Part shown: positions 10,541 through 19,326 of the stretch, piece by piece
Layout of the letters: the number at the start of each line of letters is the position of its first letter
Position numbering within the stretch: the stretch's first letter is position 1
NCBI RefSeq assembly: GCF_900107485.1
Contig: NZ_FNQE01000005.1
Span: 42,707 to 106,706 of the forward strand
DNA length: 64,000 nt
Direction: 5' to 3'
Source: Proteiniborus ethanoligenes
GTDB lineage: Bacteria > Bacillota > Clostridia > Tissierellales > Proteiniboraceae
The notes under the pieces: generated by a model
What the model was told of the DNA's origin: nothing
What the model saw: only the letters and a program-made list of their open reading frames with translations
The model's database searches: none
Position numbers and translations under genes: made by a program

Positions 10541-11947
10541 CTAAAATCTAAAGTATAAGAAAGGGTTATAGCTTTGGTCAACAAGGTATGCTGTTGATAA
10601 AAGCAAAACCACTACAATATAAATATTTTCTATTATCCATAAGCTTTTAAATTGTTTTCTATACTTTTCCCATAATTTCTTTGGATAATTAGTTGAGCCA
10701 ATAATGGCTATTAAAAGGAGAATAATATTAGTATATAAGATGTAAATTGTAGTATCATTAATAATCATATTATCAGTGTTAAACATGGCCTTGATATATG
10801 ATAGTCCTGTAATTATATTGTCCTGTGCAAAAATTGTCCATGATATTAGTATTAATACAATAGTATAGAGTCTTTTAAATATAGTAGGAATTCTTTCTAT
10901 AATTTTTAATAAAAAGGCTTTTTCTAAGATTAGTATTATTCCAAAATACAAGCCCCAAACAACAAAGTTCCAGCTTGCTCCATGCCAAATACCTGTTAGT
11001 AGCCACACAACCGTTATATTTCTAAGCTGTTTTAATAAGCCCTTCTTGTTGCCTCCTAAAGGAATATATACATATTCCTTAAACCAAGTTCCTAATGAAA
11101 TATGCCACCTTCTCCAAAACTCTGTAATTGAATTAGACATATATGGATAATCAAAATTTTCTAGAAAATTAAATCCAAACATTTTTCCTAATCCTATTGC
11201 CATATCAGAATAAGCTGAAAAATCAAAATAAATTTGAAAAGCATAGGCTATAATCCCTAGCCAAGCCGCCATAATAGGTAAGGAGCTTATTTCCATCTTA
11301 GATATGCTTTCCCATATCAACCCCACATTATTTGCTATGAGGACCTTTTTACCTAGTCCAATTATAAACCTTGTGATTCCGTAACTGAACTTTTCCGAGT
11401 TAATGGTTCTATCTTTTAGTTCCTTTGCAATAGTCATGTATCTTACTATAGGTCCTGCTATTAGTTGTGGGAAAAGTGTTACATAGCTGCCAAAAGAAAT
11501 AATATCCTCTTGAATCTCTGCTTCACCTCTGTAAACATCTATTGAGTAGGACATTGTTTGAAAGGTATAAAAAGATATTCCTATTGGCAAAGGCAAATAT
11601 AATAGTGGAATACTACTGCCAAAAACACTATTTATGTTTGAAATTATAAAATCTGCATATTTGAAAAATGATAACAAGCCAATATTTATAAATATTGAAG
11701 CAAATAGCCATAGCTTTGCTCTATTTTTATTATGGTTTAGTATATTTGTGTGGATGTTTTTACCGCATGTATAATCAACTATTGTTGAAAACAGCATAAG
11801 CCAAATATATTTAGGTTCTCCCCATCCATAGAAAAACAAACTAAATAAAAATAATATAAGGTTTCTATACCTTTTTCCTGATATGAAATAAGTTATTAAA
11901 ACTAATGGTAAAAAATAGAATAAGAATAATATGCTGCTAAATACCAC
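10541..11947 (-). CDS. MBOAT family membrane O-acyltransferase (AlgI/DltB-like)
   Basis: 468 residues with about ten hydrophobic helices. Signature motifs are present: FPQLIAGPIVRY, the FWRRWHISLGTWFKEYVYIPLGG block, and GIWHGASWNFVVWG with the catalytic membrane His. It transfers acyl (usually acetyl) groups from a cytoplasmic donor across the membrane to an exported polymer, handing over to the DHHW protein encoded next. GTG start (bases 11945-11947) after GGAGGAG. It is the fourth gene of the ECF sigma operon, separated from the lipoprotein gene by a perfect hairpin. Confidence 0.93.
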   Translation of the reverse strand: MVFSSILFLFYFLPLVLITYFISGKRYRNLILFLFSLFFYGWGEPKYIWLMLFSTIVDYTCGKNIHTNILNHNKNRAKLWLFASIFINIGLLSFFKYADFIISNINSVFGSSIPLLYLPLPIGISFYTFQTMSYSIDVYRGEAEIQEDIISFGSYVTLFPQLIAGPIVRYMTIAKELKDRTINSEKFSYGITRFIIGLGKKVLIANNVGLIWESISKMEISSLPIMAAWLGIIAYAFQIYFDFSAYSDMAIGLGKMFGFNFLENFDYPYMSNSITEFWRRWHISLGTWFKEYVYIPLGGNKKGLLKQLRNITVVWLLTGIWHGASWNFVVWGLYFGIILILEKAFLLKIIERIPTIFKRLYTIVLILISWTIFAQDNIITGLSYIKAMFNTDNMIINDTTIYILYTNIILLLIAIIGSTNYPKKLWEKYRKQFKSLWIIENIYIVVVLLLSTAYLVDQSYNPFLYFRF

Positions 11948-11965
11948 GATTCTCCTCCATAAAAT

Positions 11966-11990
11966 TCTAGTCTGGTTAAACCAGACTAGA
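11966..11990. terminator. Perfect 12-bp-arm hairpin inside the ECF operon
   Basis: TCTAGTCTGGTT and AACCAGACTAGA around a single base. On the minus strand the stem is followed by ATTTTAT, so it may act as a partial terminator between the lipoprotein and MBOAT genes, or protect the mRNA end. It ends 8 bases before the lipoprotein stop codon. Confidence 0.6.
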
Positions 11991-11998
11991 TAAGTTAA

Positions 11999-12532
11999 TT
12001 ATTTAAAAAATTCACCTATGACTTTTTCAATCCTTGCAACTTCTGATTCAGCAAATTCTCTTGCCTCGTCACTTTCTGCATCTTCAATCTCATCATTATA
12101 CCTTCCTAGCATAATAAAGAATGAATAATCACCGTTTTGAACTACCTTTGCTGCATTTACCTTAGGTAAATTCATTGGGTATTGAAGTGATTCTTCAACT
12201 AAGTAAGTCCTGTATTTTTCTAGACCTTTGTATACTGCATCTCCATTGCCTTCTGTTGCTTTTATAGCAATAAATGTGTCTACTCCCACGCTAATCATTG
12301 GAACTTGAGCTATAAATTCTTCAATTTGATCATCACTCAAGCCTGTAAAATCTTTAACCTCTGACAATTCCATATCTCTATTTGGATAATAATCCTCTCC
12401 TAGCTCTGCTTTTACTGCATTAAGAACTTCGCTAAGCTCAACATCTTTTCTTACACTTTGTTTTCCTGCACAACCTGCTAATACCCCTGTTAACATTATT
12501 CCTACCAATATTAAAATTAAAAATCTTTTCAT
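11999..12532 (-). CDS. DUF4358 family lipoprotein
   Basis: 177 residues. The signal peptide ends in the lipobox LAGC (Cys near residue 21), so the mature protein is lipid-anchored outside the membrane. The body matches the DUF4358 pattern: VLNAVKAELGEDYYPNRDME, LSDDQIEEFIAQVPMISVGVD, and a C-terminal YSFFIMLGRYNDEIEDAE segment. Function unknown; families of this kind are often found next to MBOAT/DHHW pairs, which fits here. It is separated by one base from the membrane partner of the sigma factor. Confidence 0.8.
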   Translation of the reverse strand: MKRFLILILVGIMLTGVLAGCAGKQSVRKDVELSEVLNAVKAELGEDYYPNRDMELSEVKDFTGLSDDQIEEFIAQVPMISVGVDTFIAIKATEGNGDAVYKGLEKYRTYLVEESLQYPMNLPKVNAAKVVQNGDYSFFIMLGRYNDEIEDAESDEAREFAESEVARIEKVIGEFFK

Positions 12533-12533
12533 T

Positions 12534-13103
12534 TTATCTACTCCTGTCTATGTTTTTAGTAATATCTTCTATTGAATATTCGTTACCAAATATATCAATA
12601 TAGGTGTTTGGGAGATGTTCGATTAGTATGCCCTCACTATCATTGAATATAAAGTAGTCACCATCTTGTTCATATAAGAAAACTACCACGTCTGTACCAT
12701 CAGATAAAAAATTCACTATTTCTTTTGAGCCATAGGCTATTATTTCATTATTAATGTCATTGCCAAATAGTTTCTCATCTATTGATAACTTAAGTTCTAC
12801 ATAGTCATCATCACTTGTTTTAGAGACAACACTTCCTTTTAGTATATATTCTGCGTTAGAGAAGCTATAATCTATATTACCAAAAGACGTTGTTCTAGGC
12901 TGGCTTATTGGAGAAGGTTGTTCTATAGGAGAAGGCTCGTTATTATTTATTATGTTTTGCAATAACAAAATTGGAATTAATATAAATAATGCAGCTACTG
13001 ATGAATACTTAATATACTTATTGTATTTATACTTTTCTTTTTCCTTTGAAAGAGCTTCTGCCTTTGCATACACGCCTTTCAAAAACTCTGCATCATTCTT
13101 CAT
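12534..13103 (-). CDS. Membrane protein downstream of ECF sigma factor, probable anti-sigma factor
   Basis: 189 residues. A charged cytoplasmic N-terminus (about 30 residues), one transmembrane helix (YSSVAALFILIPILLLQ, about 33-50), then an extracytoplasmic domain of about 135 residues with an NIDYSFSNAEYILKG start. The start overlaps the sigma gene end by 11 bases, the usual arrangement for a sigma/anti-sigma pair. The N-terminus is short and lacks the HxxxCxxC zinc motif of classical ZAS anti-sigmas, so assignment rests on topology and position. It could instead be a sensor subunit. Confidence 0.6.
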   Translation of the reverse strand: MKNDAEFLKGVYAKAEALSKEKEKYKYNKYIKYSSVAALFILIPILLLQNIINNNEPSPIEQPSPISQPRTTSFGNIDYSFSNAEYILKGSVVSKTSDDDYVELKLSIDEKLFGNDINNEIIAYGSKEIVNFLSDGTDVVVFLYEQDGDYFIFNDSEGILIEHLPNTYIDIFGNEYSIEDITKNIDRSR

Positions 13104-13650
13104 TATCCTTAACCTCCTCTTTCATTAAAGTTTTAATAAAGTTCCTAGCTCTATGGATGAGTATTTTAATCTGTGGTAGTGACTTACCCATCACCTTAGC
13201 AATTTCTTTATATGATAGCTCTTCAAAAACATAAAGATATAAGGCTCTTTGATATTCAGGCTTAAGTTTTTTAAAACTATCATATATCAAGAGCTTTTCC
13301 TCAGTTTTTATTATTTTGTCTTCAATAGTTTTGTAATCACTGCTCATTTCAAGTGCCTCATCATAGGCATTAAAACTAAGCCTTGACTGTTTTCTCATGA
13401 AATCAATAGCCTTGTTTTTGCCAATTCTGAAAATATATGTTTTAAATGAGTAATTAAAGTCATACTTTTCCTTATAAACATATACATGAGCAAAAACATC
13501 TTGAGCAATATCTTCTGCTGTTGACAAATCTCCACCTGTATATCTTGAAATAAAGTATATTAGATTGTCCTTATACTCTAATACAAGAGCTTCAAAGGCT
13601 TTTATGCTACCATTTAAAAAATCTCTATAAAGTTGTTTTTCATCAATCAT
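13093..13650 (-). CDS. ECF-type RNA polymerase sigma factor
   Basis: About 185 residues from the ATG at 13650, chosen because GGAGG lies 5 bases upstream; an ATG at 13662 would overlap that site. Region 2 is visible (ALVLEYKDNLIYFISRY, DIAQDVFAHVY, FKTYIFRIGKNKAIDFMRK). Region 4 has the helix-turn-helix LSYKEIAKVMGKSLPQIKILIHRARN. It directs transcription of its own operon and probably other envelope genes. A matching ECF promoter precedes it, implying autoregulation. The gene ends with TGA, showing that TGA is an ordinary stop in this genome. Confidence 0.93.
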   Translation of the reverse strand: MIDEKQLYRDFLNGSIKAFEALVLEYKDNLIYFISRYTGGDLSTAEDIAQDVFAHVYVYKEKYDFNYSFKTYIFRIGKNKAIDFMRKQSRLSFNAYDEALEMSSDYKTIEDKIIKTEEKLLIYDSFKKLKPEYQRALYLYVFEELSYKEIAKVMGKSLPQIKILIHRARNFIKTLMKEEVKDNEE

Positions 13651-13678
13651 AGGGGCCTCCATCTATCTCTACTAATTA

Positions 13679-13704
13679 TTCGAATGAGAATTAAAAAAGT
13701 TACA
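13679..13704 (-). promoter_or_regulatory. Predicted ECF sigma autoregulatory promoter
   Basis: Minus-strand TGTAAC (13699-13704), a 16-base spacer, then CGAA (13679-13682). This matches the TGAAAC-N16-CGTC layout of ECF promoters in Firmicutes and lies about 30 bases before the sigma start. Confidence 0.6.
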
Positions 13705-13820
13705 ATTTTTTTATTTTTTCTTTTTCTTATTTGTATTTTTAAATTTAAAGAGCCTCTATTATACAGCATAGTTAATGCTTTTATAGATTATTAGTAACAC
13801 TTAGATATCACCAGAAAATA

Positions 13821-13850
13821 TATAATCCTATCTAATTAGATAGGATTATA
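13821..13850 (-). terminator. Terminator-like perfect palindrome after kamE
   Basis: TATAATCCTATCT and AGATAGGATTATA around AATT, 30 bp, lying 40 bases past the kamE stop. The T-tract that follows on the minus strand is short (TATTTTC). It probably ends the lysine operon. Confidence 0.65.
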
Positions 13851-13890
13851 TTGTCCTTGTTTACTAATGTTCCTTCAAGGATTATCTATT

Positions 13891-14649
13891 TTATATAAGG
13901 TTTCGTTTCACTATTTCTGTCACTATAAATGAAGCTACATCATTAGCATAGGAGCCTGTGCCGAAGCCTGCGTCGTAGCCTAGCTCCTTTGCTAGTTCAT
14001 GGTTTATTCTAGGACCACCACAGCATAGGACTATTTTATCTCTTATTCCTTCTGCCTCTAGTAGTTCTACTAGCTGTGTTAGGTTTGGAATGTGGACATT
14101 TTTTTGTGTAACTACTTGAGATACCAATATGGCATCTGCCTTTTCCTCTATGGCTTTGGCTACTAGCTCTTCGTTCGGAACCTGGCTTCCCATATTTATT
14201 GCCCTCACCATTTTATATCTTTCTAATCCAAAGTGCCCTGCATAGCCCTTCATATTCATTATAGCATCTATGCCTACTGTGTGAGCATCTGTACCTGTAC
14301 AGGCTCCTACTATTGTTACTTCTCTTTTTATATTCCCTCTTATATACTCTTCTACTTCCTCCATAGTCATAGAATCTACTTCCACCTTCGGAACTTCAAT
14401 TTTTGTGAAATCTATTGTATGTGTGCTTTTACCATATACTATGAAATGGGTATATCCTTTGCCTAAATTAGATGAATGGACTACATTTGGCTCCTCAAAG
14501 CCCATTTGTCCTGCTAATATTCTAGCTGCTTCCTTTGCCTCTTCCCCGTAGGGTACTGGTAGTGTGAAAGAAAGCTGAACCATGCCATCATTTAATGTAT
14601 CTCCATAGGGCTTAATTTTTGTCAGGTCTACTTTTTGAACTTTGTCCAT
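13891..14649 (-). CDS. kamE: Lysine 5,6-aminomutase beta subunit (B12- and PLP-binding)
   Basis: 252 residues. With KamD it migrates the terminal amino group of beta-lysine (or D-lysine) from C6 to C5, using adenosylcobalamin and PLP. The Rossmann-type B12 domain carries the base-off motif DAHTVG (Asp121-x-His123-x-x-Gly126). Lys134, 11 residues after the His, matches the spacing of the PLP-binding lysine in the Clostridium sticklandii enzyme. Further blocks: LVSQVVTQKNVHIPNL and CCGGPRINHELAKELGYDAGFG. Start ATG with GGAGG upstream. It is the last gene of the operon, 80 bases after kamD with a repeat between. Confidence 0.96.
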   Translation of the reverse strand: MDKVQKVDLTKIKPYGDTLNDGMVQLSFTLPVPYGEEAKEAARILAGQMGFEEPNVVHSSNLGKGYTHFIVYGKSTHTIDFTKIEVPKVEVDSMTMEEVEEYIRGNIKREVTIVGACTGTDAHTVGIDAIMNMKGYAGHFGLERYKMVRAINMGSQVPNEELVAKAIEEKADAILVSQVVTQKNVHIPNLTQLVELLEAEGIRDKIVLCCGGPRINHELAKELGYDAGFGTGSYANDVASFIVTEIVKRNLI

Positions 14650-14692
14650 TAATTTTGCCTCCTATCGTTTTTACTAGATAGCTTTAAACACG

Positions 14693-14742
14693 GTTAGTTG
14701 TTAGTTGTTAGTTGAAAGTTGAACAATTGTTAAACTATTGTA
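14693..14742. repeat. Short heptamer plus 11-bp repeat cluster, overlapping kamD stop
   Basis: Three GTTAGTT heptamers (14693-14713), a GAAAGTT variant, then 11-bp units GAACAATTGTT (14721-14731) and AAACTATTGTA (14732-14742). These are the two repeat families of the large arrays. The last codons and stop of kamD (GTIV, TAA) are made from this repeat. Confidence 0.8.
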
Positions 14743-16310
14743 CCGCTACTATTATAAAAATTCTTATTTAGCATTTTTTCTATAAATGGATTAAAATATT
14801 TTTTATCTTTTCCAACTACACCTTCTAGTCCTTTGCCACCATTTCTAGCTCTTTTAATGGATGCGAATTTACCTTTTTCTATGGTGGAAAATAGTCCTTC
14901 TTTTTCAATTTCCAAAAGTAGCTCCTCTGCATTCTTAAGGACTTCCTGTGCTCTTGTTTGGATAATACCTCCTTCTTTGAAGCTTACCTCTTCTCCTATA
15001 TCCTTTGCGTTATTAAATATATATTTTGCATTTTCTATGGAAAGTGCTCTGTCGTGCATATGTGGAGTGTGGATTGCTTCTGTTAGCATACCTAGTAGCT
15101 GTATGCCTTGATTTGTCCATATTGATACCAGATTAAACATTGCATTTTGTAAATGTCCTTTAAATATATTTCCTGTCATGAATTTTGTTGGTGGCATATA
15201 TTTAAGTGGTGCTTTTGGGAATATTTCTCTAGCCATCTGTGCTTGTGCTAGCTCATAAAGGAAGCCGTTCTCGATATCTGGTGCCATTTCAAATGCGTGG
15301 CCTAATCCCATTTGCTCTTCCCGTATTCCTGCTTTTTTTGCAAATTGTTCGTTCATAAACTGAGATGCTAATACTGTATGTGCTTCCTCTACTGCATCCG
15401 CTGTAGTTAGGTAGTTATCCTCTCCTGTGTTAATAATGACTCCTGCAAAGCCGTTTATTATTCTGGAAAAGTACTGATCTACTAAGGTTCTTTGCATGTT
15501 TATATCTCTAAACAGTATGCCATATAATGCATCATTTAACATTACATCTAATCTTTCAAGTGCTCCTATAGCTGCTATTTCTGGCATACATAGGCCTGAG
15601 CAGTAGTTACATAATCTTATGTATCTACCTACCTCTTCTCCTACCTCGTCAAGGGCCTTTCTCATTATTTTGAAGTTTTCTTGAGTAGCATATGTTCCTC
15701 CGAAGCCCTCTGTAGTTGCCCCATAAGGTACATAATCAAGTAAGCTCTGTGCTGTAGTTCTAATGACTGCTATTATGTCTGCTCCTTGCCTAACTGCAGC
15801 TTGTGCTTGGACTACGTCTTCATATATGTTGCCTGTAGCTACTATTACATAGATATATGGCTGTGGTCCTTCGCCTAGAGTTTTTATATAATTCTCTCTT
15901 GTCTTTCTATTTTCTTTTATTTTGTTTACTGTGATTTGAGCTATTTCATCTATTTTTTCTCTTATTCTATTTTCTTCCCCTATTGGAAGCTTTGTAAGGT
16001 TTAGCTCTCCTCTGGATACTTTTTCCCCTATGGTTTGTGGGTCTTCTCCTGTTTGTAACATTGCATTTCCTAGCCAGTATGCTACTCCTAGAGATAAGCC
16101 TCCGCCTTCTTTTATATTTTCTACTATTATGTTTGGAAGTGGTCTTTCTATTTCATCTACGCCGTCTATGCCTAGTAGTCTGGCTATGGTACGTTCTACA
16201 GATACTGTAGTATGTCTATCTATGAACTCTTGGACATCTTCTGCAATGCTTGCTGCTGCGTTTCTGGCGTTTTCTATTATTTGTGGATTTAAATTAAGCT
16301 TGCTATTCAT
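14730..16310 (-). CDS. kamD: Lysine 5,6-aminomutase alpha subunit
   Basis: 526 residues, the full length of the catalytic TIM-barrel subunit. It binds the substrate and most of the PLP and cobalamin face. Recognisable blocks: TTVSVERTIARLLGIDGVDE near the N-terminus, ADIIAVIRTTAQSLLDYVPYGATTEGFGG, RLCNYCSGLCMPEIAAIGALERLD, VIINTGEDNYLTTADAVEEAH and AIHTPHMHDRALSIENAKYI. Start ATG with AAAGGAGG just upstream; that ribosome site directly abuts the 297-bp repeat array. The C-terminal GTIV and the stop fall in an 11-bp repeat unit, so the last four residues may be acquired. Confidence 0.97.
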   Translation of the reverse strand: MNSKLNLNPQIIENARNAAASIAEDVQEFIDRHTTVSVERTIARLLGIDGVDEIERPLPNIIVENIKEGGGLSLGVAYWLGNAMLQTGEDPQTIGEKVSRGELNLTKLPIGEENRIREKIDEIAQITVNKIKENRKTRENYIKTLGEGPQPYIYVIVATGNIYEDVVQAQAAVRQGADIIAVIRTTAQSLLDYVPYGATTEGFGGTYATQENFKIMRKALDEVGEEVGRYIRLCNYCSGLCMPEIAAIGALERLDVMLNDALYGILFRDINMQRTLVDQYFSRIINGFAGVIINTGEDNYLTTADAVEEAHTVLASQFMNEQFAKKAGIREEQMGLGHAFEMAPDIENGFLYELAQAQMAREIFPKAPLKYMPPTKFMTGNIFKGHLQNAMFNLVSIWTNQGIQLLGMLTEAIHTPHMHDRALSIENAKYIFNNAKDIGEEVSFKEGGIIQTRAQEVLKNAEELLLEIEKEGLFSTIEKGKFASIKRARNGGKGLEGVVGKDKKYFNPFIEKMLNKNFYNSSGTIV

Positions 16311-16330
16311 TTTTTGCCTCCTTTGCTTAT

Positions 16331-16627
16331 AACGATGGTGGAACGATGGTGGAACGATAGTGGAACGGTAGTTTAACGATAGTGTAACGGTAGTTTAACG
16401 ATAGTGTAACGGTAGTTTAACGATTGTTTAACGATTGTTTAACGATTGTTTAACGATTGTGTAACGGTAGTTTAACGATTGTTTAACGATTGTTTAACGA
16501 TAGTTTAACTACTGTTCAACTACTGTTCAACTACTGTTCAACTACTGTTCAACTACTGCTCAACTACTGTTCAACTACTGTTCAACTACTGTTCAACTAC
16601 TGCTCAACTACTGTTCAACTACTGTTC
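16331..16627. repeat. Tandem array B: 27 units of an 11-bp repeat between kamC and kamD
   Basis: Exactly 27 head-to-tail 11-mers. From the left on the plus strand: AACGATGGTGG x2, AACGATAGTGG, alternating AACGGTAGTTT/AACGATAGTGT, runs of AACGATTGTTT, then 11 units of AACTACTGTTC with two AACTACTGCTC variants next to kamC. Each unit has AAC and GTT at opposite ends of a variable 4-base core. The array is the inverted counterpart of the array at 20609-20894: same unit types in mirrored order. The last units encode the end of kamC, and the left end touches the kamD ribosome site. Confidence 0.95.
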
Positions 16628-18254
16628 CAAAAAGTATTCTCTCCGCATCTTCTATTATACCCTGATCTAGTCCCATGAGTTTGGCTATGTTTATGGCGTC
16701 TCTGGGAACTTTAGTTTCTTGGGTTACCTTTGCTAGTCTATAGTCCATGTATCCGCTTATTAGCTCCATGCTAGTTCCTTTTGATTGTAGATTAGCTTTT
16801 AGCTCTTCATAGTCTATATTTGAAAGCCCTATTACTTGGTAATGCTGTATACCCTCTGAGGCTGCTATATTGTCATAGTGAGTAGTTATTAGTGTTATGC
16901 TCTTTTTGTTTTTTAGGTAATTTACTATAGCCTTTGATATGGCATAGCCTTCTTCTGGATTTGTTCCTCGTGCTAATTCATCTATTAATATAAGTCCTCT
17001 TTTATCTGCCTTTTCTATTCCTTCTTTTATACTATTTATTTCTGAACCAAAGGTGCTTAAGCCTTTATCTGTAGACTGCATATCTCCTATAGAGCCATAT
17101 ATAAATCCATGAAGTCCAATTTCCATACTGTCACAAGGTACAAGGAGTCCATATTGGGCCATGGCACATAATAGACCTATTAGCTTTAGAGATACTGTCT
17201 TCCCACCCATATTTGCTCCTGTAATACATGAAACACCTTCATGAAGCTTTATGCTAATGGGTGTAAATACCATTTCTTTAGACCTTAGAATATCTTCTAC
17301 CTCTATATGTCTTCCATTTATTATGTTTACTATATGATTTACCTGTATTGTAGGTCTTATGCTATTTGTATCTATTGCCATATAAGCCTTTGACAGGCTT
17401 AAGTCTAGTTTTCCTATAGCCTTTATGTTTTTATTTATATCCTCCTGATGGCTTCCTATTCCTCTTGATAGTTCTTTTCTAATATTTTCTTCTTCTTTTT
17501 CTTCTTTTTCTTTTATGATTGAAAGTGCATTTTCCCATTCACACATATCTAATGTATATTTTAATGAATATTTAATGTCCATATAGGTTTCTGAGTTATA
17601 AATAAGATAAGGGCTGTTGTTAGCTTTATTCAGCATTTCTTTGTTAGATTTTGAAATTGTAATTGTGTTATCTGGTCTTATTTTTATATTTAAATCTTTT
17701 TCTATTTTTTCTTTTAGATTTTTCGTTTCTAGTTTTAGTTTGTTGTCTATTTCTTTTTTGCTTTCCCTAATAGCTTTTAGTTCTTGAGAATAATCATCAT
17801 ATATATAAAATGCTCTAACCTTAGTGTTTTGTGGGTCTAATAGTTTTTCTAGCTCTGGTATTTTATAAGGCTTTATGGTGCTATGAAGCTGTTTTTCTAT
17901 GATTTTAAGCTCTTCTGTAAGCTCCACTAATGTTAATATAAATCCTTTTACTTCATATAGCTCTACATTACTTAATATATATCCATCTGTAGCTCTAGAT
18001 ATTGAATTCCTTATATCTTTAATATTGCTTAATATACTTTTTATGTTTTTAAAGAAATACCTATTTTCATTTATTAGCTTTACAAGAACCTCTATTTGGT
18101 CTAATTCCTCTATTAATAATTCCTCTTCTCCTATTTTAAAGGGCTTCATATTATCCTTAAGGTCTTTACCATATGGAGTTATTGTCCTTAGCTTTCCTAT
18201 TACATAGTCTAAGCCTATGCTTTCTGATGTATTTATATCTATGAACTTATTCAA
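16608..18254 (-). CDS. kamC: Lysine 5,6-aminomutase reactivase, MutS-like ATPase subunit
   Basis: About 548 residues. MutS-family ATPase domain without the mismatch-recognition domains: Walker A ITGANMGGKTVSLK (about 347-360), Walker B LILIDELARGTNPEEG, His loop ITTHYD. A coiled-coil region (about 110-275) precedes it. KamC with KamB is thought to restore aminomutase that has lost its cobalamin cofactor. GGAGG lies 8 bases before a TTG at 18254; an upstream GTG at 18263 abuts the site with no spacer, so TTG is preferred. The final residues GTVVEQ and the TAG stop are built from the 11-bp repeat array. Confidence 0.9.
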   Translation of the reverse strand: MNKFIDINTSESIGLDYVIGKLRTITPYGKDLKDNMKPFKIGEEELLIEELDQIEVLVKLINENRYFFKNIKSILSNIKDIRNSISRATDGYILSNVELYEVKGFILTLVELTEELKIIEKQLHSTIKPYKIPELEKLLDPQNTKVRAFYIYDDYSQELKAIRESKKEIDNKLKLETKNLKEKIEKDLNIKIRPDNTITISKSNKEMLNKANNSPYLIYNSETYMDIKYSLKYTLDMCEWENALSIIKEKEEKEEENIRKELSRGIGSHQEDINKNIKAIGKLDLSLSKAYMAIDTNSIRPTIQVNHIVNIINGRHIEVEDILRSKEMVFTPISIKLHEGVSCITGANMGGKTVSLKLIGLLCAMAQYGLLVPCDSMEIGLHGFIYGSIGDMQSTDKGLSTFGSEINSIKEGIEKADKRGLILIDELARGTNPEEGYAISKAIVNYLKNKKSITLITTHYDNIAASEGIQHYQVIGLSNIDYEELKANLQSKGTSMELISGYMDYRLAKVTQETKVPRDAINIAKLMGLDQGIIEDAERILFGTVVEQ

Positions 18255-18255
18255 G

Positions 18256-19290
18256 CTATCCACCTCCGTACATCAGGTCTAATACAGGTATGTCTTTTAT
18301 ATATTCTCTCATTCTAGATAGGAATATATCCTGTTGAAAATAGTAGCCTTCTGGAGAATATGGGTTTAAGGTTAGTAGGATTGTATTAATGCTTTCTAGA
18401 GCTTTTATGTTTATACCTTTTTTCTTAAATATTTGCCAATCTCTAGGCTCTATGAATATTTTTGTCCCATCCTTAACAATAAATGTGACCTGTTTGTACT
18501 TCTCTGTGGTCTTTATTATGTCCTCCACTGTTTTTTTTACTAATGAGCCTGGAAAGACTATATATTTCATATTGTCATCTATACTTTGCCCTATGGTAGC
18601 TCCACTGTTTAAGGCTGTTTTAATATCTAGAATTATTGTATTATATTCATTATCTATGAGAGCTACTGCATTTTGCTCTATAAGCTCTTCTGCAATAGCT
18701 TTTACTTTATTGTCTTTAACTTCTGGTAAGCTAAATAATTCTACTGTATGGAGTGTTTCTTCCATTACCTTGTTTATATCTCTGCTTAATACTGCACCTG
18801 TAGCCAATACCACTCCTTCAGATACAGAGGGAGAGGCTGATGCTAATCTATTTATTGCCCCGTCTATTAGCACTAGCTGTGCTCCTAATTCAAGCATTAT
18901 ATCTGCAACTTTTTTTATTCCTCTATTAGTCTGTGGTCCTGCTATTTGAAGATATCCCCTGTCTTTTACTTTTCCTATGACTATTTTTCCTAAAGGAGTA
19001 TCTATATCTGTAACCTGTAGAATCTCTATTTTTGCATCGCCTAGCTCTAGGGTTTCTGAGGCTGTTGCTATAAAAGTACCTTCTTCTACATAAATTGGTG
19101 GCTTGTCTGTGTTTGTAACTATATCTTGGCTTTCTCCGTCTCTACCTGTTGAAGTAAGACCTAGGATAATTGAGTTTTCTATAGCCTCCTGGATTATGCT
19201 ATTTAAGGCTACAGTTTTTCCTGAGTTTTTTGCCATGCCTACTATTGATATTATTTTGTATTGTGGGTATATTAGTTCAATTAAAGACAT
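18256..19290 (-). CDS. kamB: Lysine 5,6-aminomutase reactivase subunit
   Basis: 344 residues. The N-terminus has a P-loop (GMAKNSGKT, residues 18-26), then GLTSTGRDGESQD, and a central ADIMLELGAQLVLIDGAINRLASASP block typical of KamB. It works with the MutS-like KamC in the lysine fermentation cluster, likely handing nucleotide-driven change to the aminomutase for cofactor exchange. Start ATG after AAAGGAG. Its stop lies one base before the preferred kamC start. Found only in organisms that use this lysine route, as far as I recall. Confidence 0.9.
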   Translation of the reverse strand: MSLIELIYPQYKIISIVGMAKNSGKTVALNSIIQEAIENSIILGLTSTGRDGESQDIVTNTDKPPIYVEEGTFIATASETLELGDAKIEILQVTDIDTPLGKIVIGKVKDRGYLQIAGPQTNRGIKKVADIMLELGAQLVLIDGAINRLASASPSVSEGVVLATGAVLSRDINKVMEETLHTVELFSLPEVKDNKVKAIAEELIEQNAVALIDNEYNTIILDIKTALNSGATIGQSIDDNMKYIVFPGSLVKKTVEDIIKTTEKYKQVTFIVKDGTKIFIEPRDWQIFKKKGINIKALESINTILLTLNPYSPEGYYFQQDIFLSRMREYIKDIPVLDLMYGGG

Positions 19291-19326
19291 GTTTTTCTCC
19301 TTTCGTCATTCTGTGTCACTTGTGGA

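Noticed and set aside
16490..16678. Plus-strand reading frame of TTVQLLFNYCS repeats
   Set aside because: It is the translation of the 11-bp array and the kamC end on the wrong strand; no ribosome site.
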